Positions 62,251-64,000 of a stretch of 64,000 bases of DNA are shown piece by piece. Every line of letters begins with the position of its first letter. Positions within the stretch are counted from its first letter, which is position 1. Made by a program: the position numbers and the translations under genes. This DNA is from Echinococcus granulosus (taxonomy: Eukaryota; Platyhelminthes; Cestoda; Cyclophyllidea; Taeniidae). The notes under the pieces were generated by a model, which made no database searches, had not been told where the DNA came from, and saw nothing but the letters and a program-made list of their open reading frames with translations. The DNA is taken from the NCBI RefSeq assembly GCF_000524195.1, contig NW_020170386.1, forward strand, positions 563,982-627,981, given 5' to 3'.

Positions 62251-62438
62251 GCCCACATATCCTCTTCTTGTCCTTCTATTTATGTCCTTTCGCTTCTTTC
62301 AACCTAACCTCCTTATTTATTGCAATCACCTGCGCTCAAAAAGCGTTCTTTTGTCAGCCAATTTATTTTCTCATGTGAATGTTTGATTGCTGAACATTTG
62401 TTTGAAGTGTAGTCCAGTGCCTGACACGCCTTCCTATG

Positions 62439-62444
62439 AATAAA
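62439..62444 (+). terminator. Poly(A) signal of WDR37
   Basis: An AATAAA hexamer lies 189 nt after the WDR37 stop codon on the coding strand. Confidence 0.5.
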
Positions 62445-63077
62445 GTGAGCACAAAGCCAGTTGTTGTACTTCCATTTTGTGGGTGTTGACCGCCTTGTTT
62501 TCGTGGCTCACTTTTGCAATTTGGGGTCGTGGAAGGGTATGACGCATACGCCACACTAGTCTACTTGGGGTAGTTTGGTGATTCGTGTTTTATTTGAATT
62601 TGCCCAACGCTGGACAGCCATATATCAATCTGAATTCCATTCAGCTAGTGAGAAGGTGGAGGAGATATCACGTGTTCACTTAATTGACATCTTCATATGG
62701 GTGCCTTAGCTCTGTAACGAGCTTTTCCTTGTGGTTCACGTCTAGTATCCCTTCCATTGTTAATAGCATTTGCGCAGGACATGGGGCTGGGGTAGTTGCC
62801 GAAGGCAAACTTCATTTTCAACCCATCCGTCAGGAGTCTTCACATGTTACCTCATCATCAACAGATGTCCTTCTTCTGTCACATTAAGGGTTAGAATCTG
62901 GCTCGATTGCCGCTGCCACCAACGTAGCACCCCGAGATTACGTGAGTGTTTTTTGGAACACCAACTAAGTTAAAATGGTCGATATGTTAAACTGACCACG
63001 GAGAGAGGCTATAAAATACTTGGATTAACTCTGCGCTTAATGACGCGGGCACCTAAGTCTCTAAGGATTAAACTTAC

Positions 63078-63145
63078 GCTTGGCGGCATGGCTTCCAGGT
63101 CAGCACGTCATAGCGTGTATTCTACCACCATACAATGCCCTCTTA
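63078..63145 (+). repeat. Dispersed repeat family copy E (partial)
   Basis: TTGGCGGCATGGCTTCCAGG followed by a GTATTCTACC block resembles the core and downstream block of the copies at 30.9-33.1 kb, but it is more diverged and shorter. Confidence 0.3.
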
Positions 63146-64000
63146 TAACTTCGGAAAAGGCCTAGAGATTTACAAACACCCATACCTGATTCACACCAGT
63201 GCAACAACATGAAGCGAGATTGCTTTTTATATAAGAGAATTAGAACATCTTGCCTAAGAGACCAATCAGTTTAGTTCATTTGCAGGCAATGGTGCCGCAT
63301 GGGTATTTTCCTAGTGGGCAGAGCTTATAACATTTCACTCTGATTTTTCCAATTTTGCCATCTTGATTCCTTTATAATGTTACAATCAAATAATTTTATT
63401 CGCCTTAAAAAACCTAAGTTTTGGCATGACAAAGCAATTTAAAAAGCTCTTTAAAGCAATTCCACTGTCTTTCTTAAGCATTTACCTTGAAATAATATTT
63501 CAATAGTGCTGAAAGTAATTAATGTCGTTGATTTGACATGACCTACGGACCAACTAGTGTCCTGGTTTGCAAGTTGTAAGATTTTGTCTTCATTGATATG
63601 CGCGACTAAGTCTTTACGTATTATTGGCGTGCACTGGGATATCCTGGGATATGTTTGTCATTGGAACTTCACCTCACTCATCTTTTCTGTCACAATATTC
63701 TATGTGCATTATCCACCCATTTTTACCGTTGCGTAAATAGTTCGACTCTAAACTGGTTAATTAACATGGTATGGGGGCTTTCGATTTCATTAGTTAGGTT
63801 ATATCAAGTTTAAGCGAATAATATGTGAGACGCATGGCTTCTCAGTACTGCTATTTCTTCTTTTTTATTACTCTGGCCTCTATCATTTTCTTTGCATCCG
63901 TCTCATGTTGCATTAGTGAGAATATTATAGGCTTGGCCATTGAATGTTTTATCATGTATGTTATAGACTCAGTGCATCTTTAACTTTTCAATGTGGTTAC

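Larger units (their letters stand above)
62251..64000. other. WDR37 3' UTR and intergenic DNA
   Basis: No gene was recognised. ORFs of 60-75 codons here have no family similarity. A diverged copy of the dispersed repeat is near 63.1 kb. The last 0.7 kb is AT-rich without features. Confidence 0.45.

Overview
This is an intron-rich nuclear DNA window from an animal. FMRP/FXR, WDR37, LAMTOR5, calaxin, OS-9/erlectin-like and DCAF15-like genes are all present. Many introns are extremely short (29-45 nt) and sit beside introns of hundreds of bases, and the intergenic DNA is AT-rich with only degraded repeats. A flatworm, possibly a tapeworm, is my best guess; this is inference, because no sequence here is diagnostic by itself. 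Exons were assembled by hand from GT..AG borders, reading phase and recalled protein families; no database was searched.

Layout, left to right. 1-2294 (-): DEAD-box helicase DDX27/Drs1, with its 3' end outside the window, divergent from 2923-5483 (+): an FMR1/FXR RNA-binding protein. 5484-9832: no recognisable gene. 9833-13117 (+) and 16134-20475 (-): two convergent SLC2A-type sugar transporter paralogues with matching exon structure. The first carries an exactly 100-N assembly gap inside an exon. 20476-34816: a 14-kb gene-poor stretch with dispersed repeat copies and a perfect hairpin. 34817-38645 (+): GTPBP6/HflX-like GTPase. 39191-39877 (+): calaxin/EFCAB1-like EF-hand protein, convergent with 40579-42010 (-): aldose 1-epimerase. 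45158-47246 (-): OS-9/erlectin-type MRH lectin. 48150-48774 (+): LAMTOR5. 49572-52722 (-): C2H2 zinc-finger gene. 53795-55897 (-): DCAF15-like protein. 56079-56339 (-): SDHAF4, divergent from 57228-62250 (+): WDR37. 62251-64000: no recognisable gene.

The genes are mostly unrelated housekeeping functions: RNA metabolism, mitochondrial GTPase and complex II assembly, ER quality control, Ragulator/TORC1 signalling, ubiquitin-ligase adaptor and cilia. One loose theme is sugar handling, with two hexose transporters and a mutarotase within about 32 kb; nothing shows that they are co-regulated.

The most interesting points are: transporters that lack the TM7 tyrosine pair and the TM10 tryptophan of GLUT1; a class of 29-33-nt introns; a degenerate GXXG loop in KH2 of the FXR protein; two genes whose start codon may be the last codon before an intron; and a dispersed repeat family in the gene-poor interval. 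I found no convincing new multi-gene system.
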